Shown here one piece after another: positions 19,112 to 28,887 of a stretch of 64,000 nt of DNA. This DNA is from Pseudomonadota bacterium (GTDB lineage: Bacteria; Pseudomonadota; Gammaproteobacteria; Burkholderiales; Rhodocyclaceae). Both the position numbers and the translations under genes were made by a program. Below the pieces are notes generated by a model. That model was not told the origin of the DNA and ran no database searches. It was given only the letters and a program-made list of their open reading frames with translations. The first letter of the stretch is position 1. Each line of letters opens with the position of its first letter. Where the stretch lies: the NCBI GenBank assembly GCA_018261905.1, contig JAGTRU010000020.1:1-64000 (forward strand), given 5' to 3'.

Positions 19112-19428
19112 TTTGAATCTCCTTGAGCGGTATTGAGTAAGGTTTTCCGGTGCTGCGACAGTGCAGCGCCTTGTACCGGATAACGCGGCTCCCGAGTTCT
19201 TCGATGTCATGACCAATGTAAGCGGGTGTATCGCTCTGTGACCGCCTGGTTTCAAGTCGTTACCGGGGCCGGGGGCGGTCGCGGCAAGCCCGGCTGATGA
19301 TCGGGCAGGGAGGATTCAATGGTCGTCTACTACGTCGGCGCTCTTTGGTGAAGGCCTGTACAATGATACAAATGTCATGGAAACATACCGTTACACATCA
19401 TTGTTGCAGCACAAGGTAAAATCAAAAG
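19112..19428. other. Intergenic gap with the presumed tol operon promoter
   Basis: About 317 bases lie between the divergent small exported-protein gene and ybgC. No gene is seen. A TACAAT -10-like hexamer occurs at 19359-19364, but no good -35 box is at the expected distance. The promoter assignment for the tol-pal operon is therefore tentative. Confidence 0.3.
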
Positions 19429-19851
19429 ATGAAATACGAGCCGAAGCCCAACGCCTTCTCTATCCCGGTGCGGGTTTATTACGAGGATACAGATGCTGGC
19501 GGCGTCGTCTATTATGCCAACTACCTGAAGTTTTTCGAGCGCTGTCGTACCGAGTGGATGCGTTTCGCCGGTCATGACCAGTCGCAACTGGCGGCCGACT
19601 CAGGTATCGGTTTCGTCGCCCGCAAGGCCAGTTGCGAATACCTCAAGCCGGCCCGTCTCGATGATCAATTGATCGTCGGTCTGGAAGTCGAAAAACTGAC
19701 CCGGGTTCGCGTCATCTTCCGTCAGCACGTCCGCCGCGGTGACGACGAACTGGTCACCGGTACCGTCGAGATCGCCTGCGTCAATATGGCCACCATGACA
19801 CCTTCTGCCATTCCCGAAATCCTGCACAGTAAACTGGAAGCGCTTAAATGA
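19429..19851 (+). CDS. ybgC: Tol-Pal-associated acyl-CoA thioesterase YbgC
   Basis: This is a 140-residue hot-dog-fold thioesterase that hydrolyses acyl-CoA at the inner membrane. The signature VYYEDTDAGGVVYYANYLKFFERCRTEW contains the catalytic Asp and the YANY motif. It is the first gene of the ybgC-tolQ-tolR-tolA-tolB-pal-cpoB cluster. Its stop overlaps the tolQ start by four bases. Confidence 0.95.
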   Translation: MKYEPKPNAFSIPVRVYYEDTDAGGVVYYANYLKFFERCRTEWMRFAGHDQSQLAADSGIGFVARKASCEYLKPARLDDQLIVGLEVEKLTRVRVIFRQHVRRGDDELVTGTVEIACVNMATMTPSAIPEILHSKLEALK

Positions 19852-20525
19852 ACGTCACCCAGGACCTTTCCATCCTCGAGCTCATCCTGCACGCCAGCGC
19901 CGTCGTGCAGATTGTCATGGCGCTGCTGATCGGCGTTTCCTTCATGTCCTGGTACTACATTTTCATGAAGTGGTTCGCGGTGCGCCAGGCGCGCAGCAAG
20001 ACCGAGACCTTCGAGCGCGACTTCTGGTCCGGCGGCGATCTCAACAATCTGTTCAACAGCGCGGTCAATGACCGTCACCATGCCGGCTCGATGGAGCGCG
20101 TCTTTGAAGCCGGCTTCCGCGAATTCACCAAGCTCAAGGGGCAGAAAAACCTTGATCCCAAGGATGTGGTCGACGGCTCGCGGCGCGCCATGCGGGCCAC
20201 CTTCCAGCGCGAAATGGATGCCCTGGAAGCGCACCTTGCCTTTCTCGCCTCGGTCGGTTCGGTGTCGCCCTACATCGGCCTGTTCGGTACCGTCTGGGGC
20301 ATCATGCATGCCTTCCGCGGCCTCTCCAATGTCGGCCAGGCGACGCTCGCCTCGGTCGCCCCGGGCATTGCCGAGGCCCTGGTCGCCACCGCCATCGGCC
20401 TTTTCGCGGCGATTCCGGCGGTCCTTGCCTACAACCGCTTCTCGCATGACATCGACCGCCTGGCCACCCGCTATGAGTCGTTCATGGAAGAGTTCTCCAA
20501 TATCCTGCAACGGCAGATGAGGTAG
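19848..20525 (+). CDS. tolQ: Tol-Pal proton channel subunit TolQ
   Basis: This inner-membrane motor protein drives TolA during outer-membrane constriction. The 225 residues have a first membrane helix near 15-40 ([21 protein letters not shown]). The signature [20 protein letters not shown] leads into the second helix, and a third helix contains [13 protein letters not shown]. It is paralogous to exbB at 0.9 kb. Its place in the tol operon fixes the identity. Confidence 0.96.
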   Translation: MNVTQDLSILELILHASAVVQIVMALLIGVSFMSWYYIFMKWFAVRQARSKTETFERDFWSGGDLNNLFNSAVNDRHHAGSMERVFEAGFREFTKLKGQKNLDPKDVVDGSRRAMRATFQREMDALEAHLAFLASVGSVSPYIGLFGTVWGIMHAFRGLSNVGQATLASVAPGIAEALVATAIGLFAAIPAVLAYNRFSHDIDRLATRYESFMEEFSNILQRQMR

Positions 20526-20530
20526 CAGGC

Positions 20531-20932
20531 ATGCGCCAGCGTCGACTGAAAAGCGAAATCAACGTCGTTCCCTATATTGACGTGATGCTGGTGCTGCTCG
20601 TCATCTTCATGGTGGCGACGCCGATGATGACGACCGGTTCGGTCGATCTGCCGACCACCGGTACGGCGCCGCAGAAACCGCCGAAATACATCAAGGTCGA
20701 GGTTCAGAGTGACGGCGTGCTGTCCGTCTTCGATGCCAACGGCAAGCCGACAAAGGTCAGGGGAATCAAGGAAATGAAGGCGCAGTTGAGCGCCCTCAAG
20801 GATGACGAAGAGAATATTGCGGTACTCATCGCTGGCGACAAGGAAACCCAATACAAGAACGTCATCGAAGTTCTCGATGAAGTCAAACGCCTGGGTTTCC
20901 ACAAAGTCGGCCTGGAAACGGGCAGCAAATAG
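20531..20932 (+). CDS. tolR: Tol-Pal motor protein TolR
   Basis: This 133-residue ExbD/TolR protein has a membrane helix (about residues 15-36) carrying the proton-relay Asp17 in [16 protein letters not shown] periplasmic domain ending in [13 protein letters not shown] follows. It sits 5 bases after tolQ. Confidence 0.96.
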   Translation: MRQRRLKSEINVVPYIDVMLVLLVIFMVATPMMTTGSVDLPTTGTAPQKPPKYIKVEVQSDGVLSVFDANGKPTKVRGIKEMKAQLSALKDDEENIAVLIAGDKETQYKNVIEVLDEVKRLGFHKVGLETGSK

Positions 20933-20937
20933 GCACC

Positions 20938-21768
20938 ATGATTGACCAGAACCGCGAGGAGCCCGGCAAGAAATACGCTCTGGCGTTCACCATCGCGGTG
21001 CACGTCGGGCTGATTGCCGTGCTCTTTCTCGGCGTGCAGTGGAAACGCAGTACGCCCGAGGTCATGGAAGTCGAACTGTGGTCGCCGACCCCGATGTCGG
21101 CCACCCAGGTGGTGCCGCCCCCGCCCCCGCCGGAACCCGAGGTCAGGCCGCCCGCGAAACCCGAGCCGAAACCGGTGCTCAAGGTCGAACCGAAGCCCGA
21201 GCCGCTGCCGCCCAAAAAGCCGGATATCGCGCTCAAGGAAGAAAAGAAAAAAATCGAGCCGAAAAAGCCCGAACCCAAACCGGAGCCCCCCAAACCGGAA
21301 CCGAAAAAGCCTGAAGTAAAGCCCGAGCCGAAGAAGCCAGAGGTCAAGCCGCCGCCGAAATTTGATTTCGACAAGGAACTGGCCAAGGAGACCAGCCAGT
21401 TGAAATCTTCCGCCAAGGCCGCCGCTTCCGCCCAGCAGATGGCCAACGCGGCGGCGGCCGAGGCCGAGCAGCGGGCTTCTTCGAACAAGCGCGGGCTGGC
21501 CGATTACGCGGCCAAGATTCGCGGCAAGGTGAAGGGCAATATTGTTCTGCCGCCCAGCATTCAGGGCAATCCGGAAGCCCAGTTCGAGGTCACCCAGCTA
21601 CCGTCCGGCGAGGTGCTGGCCGTCAAACTGAAGCACTCGAGCGGCAATTCGGCGCTCGATACGGCCATCGAGCGAGCCATCCTGAAATCCTCCCCGCTGC
21701 CCAAACCAGATAATCCGGCGCTGTTCGAACGCAACTTGGTCATCAAATACAAGCCGTTTGAAGAGTAA
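20938..21768 (+). CDS. tolA: Tol-Pal protein TolA
   Basis: TolA spans the periplasm to link TolQR with TolB-Pal. The 276 residues show an N-terminal membrane helix (about 14-33) and a long Pro/Lys/Glu-rich segment with repeated KPEPKP-type units (about 58-140). A helical Ala-rich stretch follows (about 145-190), then a C-terminal domain with QLPSGEVLAVKLKHSSGN. The middle repeat explains an unusually AG-rich stretch of DNA at 21.1-21.35 kb. It is shorter than E. coli TolA, as is usual in betaproteobacteria. Confidence 0.94.
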   Translation: MIDQNREEPGKKYALAFTIAVHVGLIAVLFLGVQWKRSTPEVMEVELWSPTPMSATQVVPPPPPPEPEVRPPAKPEPKPVLKVEPKPEPLPPKKPDIALKEEKKKIEPKKPEPKPEPPKPEPKKPEVKPEPKKPEVKPPPKFDFDKELAKETSQLKSSAKAAASAQQMANAAAAEAEQRASSNKRGLADYAAKIRGKVKGNIVLPPSIQGNPEAQFEVTQLPSGEVLAVKLKHSSGNSALDTAIERAILKSSPLPKPDNPALFERNLVIKYKPFEE

Positions 21769-21790
21769 AATCGCGCGAAACTTATTGAAA

Positions 21791-23071
21791 ATGAAGACTA
21801 TGCATCGAATTACCCGTCGTTGTTTCCTGGTTTTCGGCCTGTTGGCCGCCGGTTTGGCCCAGGCCCAGCTTTCGATCGAAATTACCGGGGCCGGCGCCAA
21901 CCGTATCCCGGTGGCGATTGCCGATTTTCTCGGCGATCCGACCGCTTCCCGCGTCGTTACCGCGACCGTGCGTTCCGATCTGGAGCGCAGCGGCCTGTTC
22001 AAGCTGGTCGAGACGAGCGGGGCGGCGCTCGACGAGAATTCACCGATCAACCACGGCGACTGGAAAAGCAAGGGGGCCGATGCCCTGGCCAGCGGGAGCC
22101 TGGGGCGCAGCCCGGACGGCCGGATGGAAGCGCGTTTCCGTCTTTACGATACGCAAAAGGCGGTGGCCCTGGGCGGTGCCGCCTACATCACCAGCAACGA
22201 GCAGTTGCGCATTGCCGGCCACCGCATTGCCGATTACATCTATGAAAAACTGACCGGCGAAAAGGGCGTCTTTTCGACGCGCATTGCCTATGTCGTCAAG
22301 ACCCGCGGCCAGTTCCTGCTGCAGATCGCCGATGCCGACGGGCAGGGCGCGGCGACCGCGCTGACTTCGATCGAACCGATCATCTCGCCGGTCTGGTCGC
22401 CGGATGGCAGCAAGCTGGCCTATGTTTCCTTCGAAAAGAAAAAGCCGGTCATCTACGTCCATTCGCTGGCTTCCGGGCAGCGCCGGATCGTCGCCAATTT
22501 CAAGGGTTCCAACTCGGCGCCGGCCTGGTCGCCGGATGGTCGCCGCCTGGCGGTGGTGCTCTCCAAGGACGGCAATTCCCAACTCTATGCCGTCAATGCC
22601 GACGGCAGCGGTCTGCAGCGTCTGGCCCAATCGGGCGGCATCGATACCGAGCCGCGCTTTGCGCCGGATGGCGCTAGTATCTATTTCACCTCGGATCGGG
22701 GCGGCAGCCCGCAGATTTATCGGATCGGTGCCAATGGCGGCGATGCCCAGCGCGTAACTTTTGAAGGCAGCTACAACGTCTCGCCGCGTCCGTCGCCGGA
22801 CGGCAAGAGCCTGGCCTTCATTGCGCGTCGAGAAGGTCGCTTCCAGTTGGCCGTGATGGACTTGGCCAGCCGTCAGGTGCAAGTGCTGACAGATTCGCAT
22901 AAAGACGAATCGCCCAGTTTCGCACCCAATAGCCGCATGATCCTGATCGCCACCGAAGTTGGCGGGCGCGGCGTACTATCGGCTGTCTCCAGCGATGGCA
23001 GGATCAAACAACGCCTCTCGGTGGCCGCAGGTGACGTGCGCGAACCGGCCTGGGGCCCTTTCTATCATTAA
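21791..23071 (+). CDS. tolB: Tol-Pal beta-propeller protein TolB
   Basis: This periplasmic protein binds Pal and TolA. The 426 residues from ATG 21791 begin with a signal peptide (FLVFGLLAAGLAQAQ). An N-terminal D1 domain contains SIEITGAGANRIPVAIADF. The six-bladed propeller carries repeated WSPDG/FAPDG units (about residues 195-420). ATG at 21800 is an alternative. A TTG at 21758 would overlap tolA and lacks a signal-like start. Confidence 0.96.
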   Translation: MKTMHRITRRCFLVFGLLAAGLAQAQLSIEITGAGANRIPVAIADFLGDPTASRVVTATVRSDLERSGLFKLVETSGAALDENSPINHGDWKSKGADALASGSLGRSPDGRMEARFRLYDTQKAVALGGAAYITSNEQLRIAGHRIADYIYEKLTGEKGVFSTRIAYVVKTRGQFLLQIADADGQGAATALTSIEPIISPVWSPDGSKLAYVSFEKKKPVIYVHSLASGQRRIVANFKGSNSAPAWSPDGRRLAVVLSKDGNSQLYAVNADGSGLQRLAQSGGIDTEPRFAPDGASIYFTSDRGGSPQIYRIGANGGDAQRVTFEGSYNVSPRPSPDGKSLAFIARREGRFQLAVMDLASRQVQVLTDSHKDESPSFAPNSRMILIATEVGGRGVLSAVSSDGRIKQRLSVAAGDVREPAWGPFYH

Positions 23072-23087
23072 TCCTCCGGAGAACTTC

Positions 23088-23639
23088 ATGAACAAGTTGT
23101 TAATTCCCGCCCTGCTTGCCGCCCTGATTGTCGGCTGCAGTTCCACCCCGCTTCCCGACGAAACTTCCGGCGCCCCGGTCGAGTCGCGCAGCGGTTCGAC
23201 CACCAACACCAATGTTGCCCCGGTGGTGGCGGGTGGCGTCGATGCCAACGGTCTGCCGCGCGAACTGACCGATCCGAAGAGCACGCTGGCCAAGCGCAGC
23301 ATCTACTTCGATCTCGATAAGTACGAAGTCAAGGACGAGTACAAGGATCTGGTCGCCGCCCATGCCAAGTATCTGGTCGCCCATCGCGACTTCAAGGTGC
23401 TGCTGCAAGGCAATACCGACGAACGTGGCAGCCGTGAATACAATCTGTCGCTCGGCCAGAAGCGTTCCGATGCGGTCAAGCGTTCGCTGACCCTGCTCGG
23501 GGCTCGCGAAGAGCAGATCGAATCGGTCAGCCTGGGCGAAGAAAAGCCGAAGAATGCCGGTCACGACGAGTCCGCCTGGTCGGAAAACCGTCGGGCCGAT
23601 ATTCTCTACAAGGCAGCTGACGGTCGCGGCGAGTTCTGA
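23088..23639 (+). CDS. pal: Peptidoglycan-associated lipoprotein Pal
   Basis: This outer-membrane lipoprotein anchors to peptidoglycan. The start at 23088 is fixed by a GGAG ribosome site and by the lipobox LIVGC, with the lipidated Cys at residue 17. The C-terminal OmpA-like domain contains IYFDLDKYEVKDEY and the binding motif NTDERGSREYNLSLGQKRSD. Mature length of about 166 residues is typical. Confidence 0.97.
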   Translation: MNKLLIPALLAALIVGCSSTPLPDETSGAPVESRSGSTTNTNVAPVVAGGVDANGLPRELTDPKSTLAKRSIYFDLDKYEVKDEYKDLVAAHAKYLVAHRDFKVLLQGNTDERGSREYNLSLGQKRSDAVKRSLTLLGAREEQIESVSLGEEKPKNAGHDESAWSENRRADILYKAADGRGEF

Positions 23640-23641
23640 TC

Positions 23642-24385
23642 ATGCGGCGCCTCCATCTTGTCCTTTTGTTGTCCGCCCTGGGTGCCGCACAGGTCCAGGC
23701 CGGTGTGTTTGATGACGAAGAAGCCCGTCGCCAGATTGCCGATATAAAGATCAAGATGGAGGCGCGTTTTGACCAGCAGGCCAAGGCTCAACTCGAGCTG
23801 GCCAACCAGATCGCCCGGCAGGCGGAAGACATCGCCCGCCTGCGCGGTTTGCTCGAAACCATTACCTACAAGCAGGAAGTCGGCGACAAGCGGACCCAGG
23901 ATTTCTATCTCGATCTCGACAGCCGTCTGCGCAAGCTGGAAACGCCGGCCCCGGCCGCTACTGCGCCGGCCGATGGCGGCGCCGGCCCGAGCGCCGCGGT
24001 CAAAGGTGATCCGGCCAAGGAAGGTCAGGAGTACGAAGCGGCACTGAACCATTTCAAGGCCGCCAAATACAAGGAAGCGGCGGCCGGCTTTGCGGCCTTT
24101 GTCCAGAAATACCCGGAGAGCTCCCTGGCCCCCAATGCCCAATACTGGCTGGGCAATGCCTGGCGTGCCCAGGGTGATTGTCGGCGCGCCATCGAGGCGC
24201 AAAGTATCGTGACGACAAAATATGCCGACAGTGCCAAGGCAGCGGATGCCTGGCTGGCGATTGCCACCTGTCAGCAGGAACTGGGCAACCCGACCGGCGT
24301 CAAGCGGTCGCTGGAAACGGTGCTTGCCAAGTATCCCAATACGCCGGCCGCCGAGTCGGCGCAGCAACGGCTGAAAAAGAAGTAA
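23642..24385 (+). CDS. cpoB: Cell division coordinator CpoB (YbgF)
   Basis: CpoB links Tol function with septal peptidoglycan synthesis in the periplasm. The 247-residue protein has a signal peptide (cut near VQA-GVFD), an N-terminal trimerising coiled coil (about residues 30-105), an Ala/Pro linker and C-terminal tetratricopeptide repeats starting at EYEAALNHFKAAKYKEA. It is the last gene of the tol cluster, 2 bases after pal. Confidence 0.93.
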   Translation: MRRLHLVLLLSALGAAQVQAGVFDDEEARRQIADIKIKMEARFDQQAKAQLELANQIARQAEDIARLRGLLETITYKQEVGDKRTQDFYLDLDSRLRKLETPAPAATAPADGGAGPSAAVKGDPAKEGQEYEAALNHFKAAKYKEAAAGFAAFVQKYPESSLAPNAQYWLGNAWRAQGDCRRAIEAQSIVTTKYADSAKAADAWLAIATCQQELGNPTGVKRSLETVLAKYPNTPAAESAQQRLKKK

Positions 24386-24393
24386 CTAGCAGG

Positions 24394-24416
24394 GCTCCCG
24401 CGTTGGCGGGAGCTTT
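24394..24416 (+). terminator. Probable terminator after cpoB
   Basis: An 8-bp stem GCTCCCGC/GCGGGAGC with a GTTG loop is followed by only three T residues. It is well placed between the tol cluster and queE. Confidence 0.55.
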
Positions 24417-24465
24417 GCCGGCTTTCCGTTGACGGCCGTGACGGCCATACCCGAGATTTTTCCCC

Positions 24466-25104
24466 GTGGCCCTGAGAATCACCGAAATTTTTTACTCCCT
24501 GCAAGGCGAGGCTTCGCGCGTCGGCCTGCCGACCGTCTTTGTTCGTCTGACCGGCTGTCCGCTGCGCTGTCGCTGGTGTGACACGACCTACAGTTTTACC
24601 GGCGGCGAGGCGGCCAGTATTGCCTCGGTACTGGCCGAAGTCGCCAAATATCCGGCCCGCCAGGTCTGCGTTACCGGCGGCGAGCCGCTGGCCCAGAAGG
24701 AATGCCTGCCCCTGCTCGTTGCCCTCTGCGACGCCGGCTACGATGTGTCGCTGGAAACCTCGGGGGCGCTCGATATTTCGGCCGTCGACTCGCGGGTGGC
24801 GCGGATCATGGATCTCAAGGCTCCGGCTTCCGGCGAGTCGGCCAAGAATCGGTGGGCCAATCTCGAGCTGCTCAATGGGCACGACGAGATCAAGATCATC
24901 ATCGCCGCGCGGGAAGATTACGAGTGGGCGCGTGCGGCGCTCCGCGAGCGGCAACTGGATACCCGTTGTCCGGTCCTTTTCTCACCCGCCCAAGGACAGA
25001 TCGAGCCGGTCGACCTGGCGAGCTGGATTCTCGAAGATGGCCTCAACGTGCGTTTTCAGCTACAACTGCACAAGCTGCTTTGGGGTAACATGGTCGGCAA
25101 ATAA
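24466..25104 (+). CDS. queE: 7-carboxy-7-deazaguanine synthase QueE
   Basis: QueE is a radical-SAM enzyme of queuosine/7-deazaguanine synthesis, turning 6-carboxytetrahydropterin into CDG. The 212 residues have ITEIFYSLQGEASRVGLPTVFVRLTGC at the N-terminus and the cluster-binding CPLRCRWC (CX3CX2C). The start is GTG at 24466. The pathway partner queC lies at 27.8 kb, split off by two c-di-GMP genes. Confidence 0.95.
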   Translation: MALRITEIFYSLQGEASRVGLPTVFVRLTGCPLRCRWCDTTYSFTGGEAASIASVLAEVAKYPARQVCVTGGEPLAQKECLPLLVALCDAGYDVSLETSGALDISAVDSRVARIMDLKAPASGESAKNRWANLELLNGHDEIKIIIAAREDYEWARAALRERQLDTRCPVLFSPAQGQIEPVDLASWILEDGLNVRFQLQLHKLLWGNMVGK

Positions 25105-25119
25105 GGGAGGAAGCCCCCG

Positions 25120-25482
25120 ATGACCACCAACCGCCGCCAGTTTTCCCGCGTCCACTTCCAGAGCGAAGCCCGACTCTATCTGCCGAATGGCGAATTCGCC
25201 GTCGACGTGCTTGATCTGTCGCTGAAAGGGGCACTGATCAAGCCGCTCGGTGCCGCCTTTGCCGAGATCGGCAGCCCCTGTACGCTGAAATTGCGCCTCG
25301 ACGAGTCGGGGACGACGATCCGCATGGATTGCACCATCGTTCATCACCAGGCCGGGCATTACGGGCTCATTTGTCGCGAAATCGATCTCGACAGCATCAC
25401 CCACCTGCGCCGCCTGGTCGCTCTCAATCTCGGTGATGAAAATCTCCTCGACCGCGAGTTGGGACTGCTCGTCTCCGGCTGA
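25120..25482 (+). CDS. PilZ-domain c-di-GMP-binding protein
   Basis: This is a 120-residue stand-alone PilZ domain. Both ligand motifs are intact: RQFSR (RxxxR, residues about 6-10) and DLSLKG (DxSxxG, about 33-38). It is followed 33 bases later by a diguanylate cyclase/phosphodiesterase gene, so it may be the local receptor for that enzyme. That pairing is inferred. A GGGAGG ribosome site precedes the ATG. Confidence 0.92.
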   Translation: MTTNRRQFSRVHFQSEARLYLPNGEFAVDVLDLSLKGALIKPLGAAFAEIGSPCTLKLRLDESGTTIRMDCTIVHHQAGHYGLICREIDLDSITHLRRLVALNLGDENLLDRELGLLVSG

Positions 25483-25515
25483 CGGCGGGCGATCTTCAAG
25501 GGGAAATCTCGGGCG

Positions 25516-27699
25516 ATGGTCGATAGCGACAGGGCTCCCTCTGGCCTCCTTGGCGAGTTTCTGGTGACCCCCGGCAAGACTATCCCGGAATTGTGTGAAA
25601 TTCACCACGCCATTCTAGAGAATGCCGGTCATGCCATCATCGCCACCGATCTGGCCGGGCAGGTGGTTTATTTCAATCCGGCCGCGCAGCGCATGCTGGG
25701 TTACGCCTGGGACGAGGTGGTCGGTCAATCGGTAGCCGGTTTTCATCTGCCGGAAGAGATCGAACAACGGGCCCGTCGCCTGTCGGCGGAAATGGCGCGT
25801 GACATTGCGCCGGGTTTTGCCGTCTTCGTCGCCAAACTGGCTGGCCGGCAGGCTGACGAGCACGACTGGACCTATGTCCGCCGGGACGGCTCGCGCCTTC
25901 CCGTGGCCTTGTCGGTGACGGCGCTGCACGACGGGCGGGGCGAGTTGATCGGTTATCTGGGCATGGCCAGCGATATTTCCTGGCGGCGGCGCAGCGAGCG
26001 GGATCTGCAGATTGCTTCCCTGGCCTTCAAGTCGCAGGCGGCGATCATGGTGGCCGATGTCGACCGGCGCATCCTGCAGGTCAATCAGGCATTTACCACG
26101 CTGACCGGCTACAGCGCCGAAGAGGCCATCGGCCAGACCCCCTCGCTGCTCAAATCGGGGCGCCACGATCCGGCTTTTTATCAGCAGATGTCGGAGAGCC
26201 TGGCCAGCAACGGCCATTGGCAGGGCGAAATCTGGAATCGCCGCAAGTCGGGCAGTATTTTCCCGGAATGGCTGACGATCAGTGAAGTGCGCGACGAATT
26301 GGGCAAGCTGACTCATTACGTCAGCACTTTTTCAGATATTTCCGATCTCAAGATGGCCGAATCGGAAATCCACAATCTGGCCTTCTACGACCCGCTGACC
26401 GCCTTGCCGAATCGCCGGCTGCTGCTCAACCGGCTCGGTCAGGCGCGGGCCGCCGGCAAGCGCAGCCGGCAATTCGGCGCTCTGCTGATTATCGATCTCG
26501 ACCATTTCAAGAATCTCAACGACACGCTCGGCCACGATATCGGCGACCGTCTCCTGCTCGAAGTCGCCGGCCGTCTGCGGGCCAGCATGCGGGCAGGCGA
26601 TACGGCGGCCCGCCAGGGCGGCGATGAATTCATCGTGCTCCTGGAAAATCTCGCTGCCGGGGCGGAAGCCGCCGCTGTCCAGGCGGAAGCGGTGGCCGAG
26701 AAAATCCGGCTCAGCCTCAACGAACCTTACCTGTTGCATGGCGATAGCCCGTATTTTCACTCGGCCAGTATCGGCATCAGCCTGTTCTGTGGCCACGACA
26801 AAACCACCGATTCGCTGCTCAAGCAGGCCGATATCGCGCTCTACAAGGCCAAGGATGCTGGCCGCAACAGCATCCGTTTTTTCGATAGTGCCATGCAGAC
26901 GGCGCTCGATGCCCGCGCCCGTCTCGAGTCCCGCCTGCACCAGGCGCTGGCCCGCGACGAGTTCCGCCTGTTCGTGCAAGCCCAGGTCAATACGGCGCGC
27001 CAACTGGTCGGCGCCGAAACCCTGCTGCGCTGGCAGCCGCCGGGCGCCGCGATGGTCGCTCCGGATGAATTCATCCCGCTGGCCGAGGAAAGCGGGCTGA
27101 TCGTTCCCATCGGTCTGTGGGTGCTCGATACGGCCTGCGCCCACTTGCGGCGGTGGGCCGATCATCCGCTGACCGCCCAGCTCTATTTGTCGGTCAATGT
27201 CAGTGCCCGGCAATTCCGCCAGCCGGATTTCGTCGATCAGGTGCGTTCGGCTCTGGCACGGCACGGCGCCGATGCCAAACGGCTCAAACTGGAGCTGACT
27301 GAAAGCCTGCTGCTCGACAACGTCGATGGGGTGGTCGCCAAGATGCAGGCTTTGCGTGAACTGGGCGTCTGTTTTTCGCTCGACGATTTCGGCACCGGTT
27401 ACGCCTCGCTGTCCTATCTGAAGCGTTTTCCCTTCGAGCAACTCAAGGTCGATCGTTCTTTCATCCGCGATATCGCTACCGATCCCGATGATGCCGCGAT
27501 CGTCCGGGCGATCATCGCCATGGGCAATACCCTGCGCCTGAGCGTTGTTGCCGAAGGCGTCGAAGCCGAAGAACAGCAAGCCTACCTGGTCGAGCATGGG
27601 TGTACCTGTTTCCAGGGCTATCTTTTCGGCAGGCCGATTCCCTTCGCCGATTTCGAAAGAAACCTGGCGGGCGGCCCGGCAGGGGCGCCGCAAAACTAG
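25516..27699 (+). CDS. PAS-PAS-GGDEF-EAL cyclic-di-GMP enzyme
   Basis: This is a 727-residue soluble signalling protein with two PAS domains (about residues 28-150 and 165-280). Its GGDEF domain has an intact RQGGDEF active site and an inhibitory RxxD site (RAGD) five residues before it. The EAL domain keeps LELTESLL, DDFGTGYASLSYLKRFP, KVDRSFI and VVAEGVE. The name motif reads ETL instead of EAL (GAETLLRW), but the catalytic Glu is kept. Both activities are therefore possible. No membrane helix is seen. Confidence 0.95.
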   Translation: MVDSDRAPSGLLGEFLVTPGKTIPELCEIHHAILENAGHAIIATDLAGQVVYFNPAAQRMLGYAWDEVVGQSVAGFHLPEEIEQRARRLSAEMARDIAPGFAVFVAKLAGRQADEHDWTYVRRDGSRLPVALSVTALHDGRGELIGYLGMASDISWRRRSERDLQIASLAFKSQAAIMVADVDRRILQVNQAFTTLTGYSAEEAIGQTPSLLKSGRHDPAFYQQMSESLASNGHWQGEIWNRRKSGSIFPEWLTISEVRDELGKLTHYVSTFSDISDLKMAESEIHNLAFYDPLTALPNRRLLLNRLGQARAAGKRSRQFGALLIIDLDHFKNLNDTLGHDIGDRLLLEVAGRLRASMRAGDTAARQGGDEFIVLLENLAAGAEAAAVQAEAVAEKIRLSLNEPYLLHGDSPYFHSASIGISLFCGHDKTTDSLLKQADIALYKAKDAGRNSIRFFDSAMQTALDARARLESRLHQALARDEFRLFVQAQVNTARQLVGAETLLRWQPPGAAMVAPDEFIPLAEESGLIVPIGLWVLDTACAHLRRWADHPLTAQLYLSVNVSARQFRQPDFVDQVRSALARHGADAKRLKLELTESLLLDNVDGVVAKMQALRELGVCFSLDDFGTGYASLSYLKRFPFEQLKVDRSFIRDIATDPDDAAIVRAIIAMGNTLRLSVVAEGVEAEEQQAYLVEHGCTCFQGYLFGRPIPFADFERNLAGGPAGAPQN

Positions 27700-27787
27700 G
27701 GATGGCGCCGGGCCTTTGCCGGAAGAGCGTGCGTCGTAACGCAAATCGCGGCAAAATTGGGCGGTTCAGGTATATTTCCGCCCCATC

Positions 27788-28462
27788 ATGAAACCAGCCG
27801 TCCTTCTCCTCTCCGGTGGACTCGATTCCGCCACCTGCCTCGCCCTCGCCCGCCGCCAGGGTTTTGACGTCTATTGCCTGTCTTTCGACTACGGGCAGCG
27901 CCATTGTGCCGAGCTTGATGCTTCGCGCCGCGTCGCCGCCGCCCTGGGTGCCGCCGAGCATCGCGTGATCAATTTCGGTCTGGCCCAGTTCGGCGGTTCG
28001 GCCCTCACCGATACCAATATTGCCGTGCCGATCGGCGGCGTGCAGCCCGGCATTCCGGTGACCTACGTGCCGGCCCGCAATACCATCATGCTCTCGCTGG
28101 CTTTGGCCTGGGCCGAAGTGCTGGGCAGCCGCGACATCTTTGTCGGGGTCAATGCCGTCGATTACTCGGGTTATCCCGATTGCCGGCCGGAATACATTGC
28201 GGCATTCGAAACCATGGCCAATCTCGCCACCAAGGCCGGGGTCGAGGGCGTCAAGCTGAGCGTGCACGCGCCGCTGATCAATCTCTCCAAGGCCGAGATC
28301 ATCCGCACCGGCGTGGCGCTCGGCGTCGACTACGGGCTGACCGTTTCCTGCTACCAGGCCGATGCCCGGGGCCGGGCCTGCGGCCAATGCGATTCCTGCC
28401 GCCTGCGCGCCGAAGGCTTTGCCGCGGCCGGCGTGGCCGACCCGACGAGCTATCTGGCCTGA
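27788..28462 (+). CDS. queC: 7-cyano-7-deazaguanine synthase QueC
   Basis: QueC converts CDG to preQ0 with ATP and ammonia. The 224 residues start with [16 protein letters not shown] (PP-loop). They contain [13 protein letters not shown] and end with the zinc-binding [14 protein letters not shown]. It acts directly after QueE in the pathway. Confidence 0.97.
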   Translation: MKPAVLLLSGGLDSATCLALARRQGFDVYCLSFDYGQRHCAELDASRRVAAALGAAEHRVINFGLAQFGGSALTDTNIAVPIGGVQPGIPVTYVPARNTIMLSLALAWAEVLGSRDIFVGVNAVDYSGYPDCRPEYIAAFETMANLATKAGVEGVKLSVHAPLINLSKAEIIRTGVALGVDYGLTVSCYQADARGRACGQCDSCRLRAEGFAAAGVADPTSYLA

Positions 28463-28473
28463 GGCCGGGTAGC

Positions 28474-28692
28474 TCAGCCGCCCTCGTTTTCCTTGAGTTT
28501 TTCGATAACCAGCGGGAAAGCGCCGGAGCCGATCAGGGCGACGGCCGAGACGAGGAAGGCCAGGCCGGCCATCGGGTCATCGAGTACCGGGTGCAGGCTG
28601 GCGCCGAAACCGGCCAGACTGATCAGGCCGGGGATGGCGCAGAGGATGCCGAGGCTGGTCAGGGCGACGAAAGAATACGGGTAGCGGCGCAT
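28474..28692 (-). CDS. Small two-helix membrane protein
   Basis: This is a 72-residue protein from ATG 28692. Two hydrophobic stretches (YSFVALTSLGILCAIPGLISLAG-like, about residues 6-28, and about 40-58) are followed by a charged tail, IEKLKENEGG. It converges on queC with an 11-base gap. I do not recognise the family. Confidence 0.55.
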   Translation of the reverse strand: MRRYPYSFVALTSLGILCAIPGLISLAGFGASLHPVLDDPMAGLAFLVSAVALIGSGAFPLVIEKLKENEGG

Positions 28693-28887
28693 GGTGGTCG
28701 TTGGGTCAGAGTTTGGCGGCGGGCGCCTAGTGTAGTCACGGCCGGCCTCCTGCCGCAATGCCTTGATGCGGCGGACGGAGGCGAACCAATCGGCGGTTTC
28801 GCGTTCTGACGAAGGCAGCTTTCGGCACGCTCCTTGCGGCTTGCCGGCAAAGCCCGAATTCTTGTCAGAAACCCGACCTCGCTAGCC

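Noticed and set aside
27300-27660. Degenerate EAL domain
   Set aside because: Although the name motif is ETL, the acidic residues and Lys required for catalysis (ELTE, DDFGTG, KVD, EGVE) are present, so inactivity is not supported.
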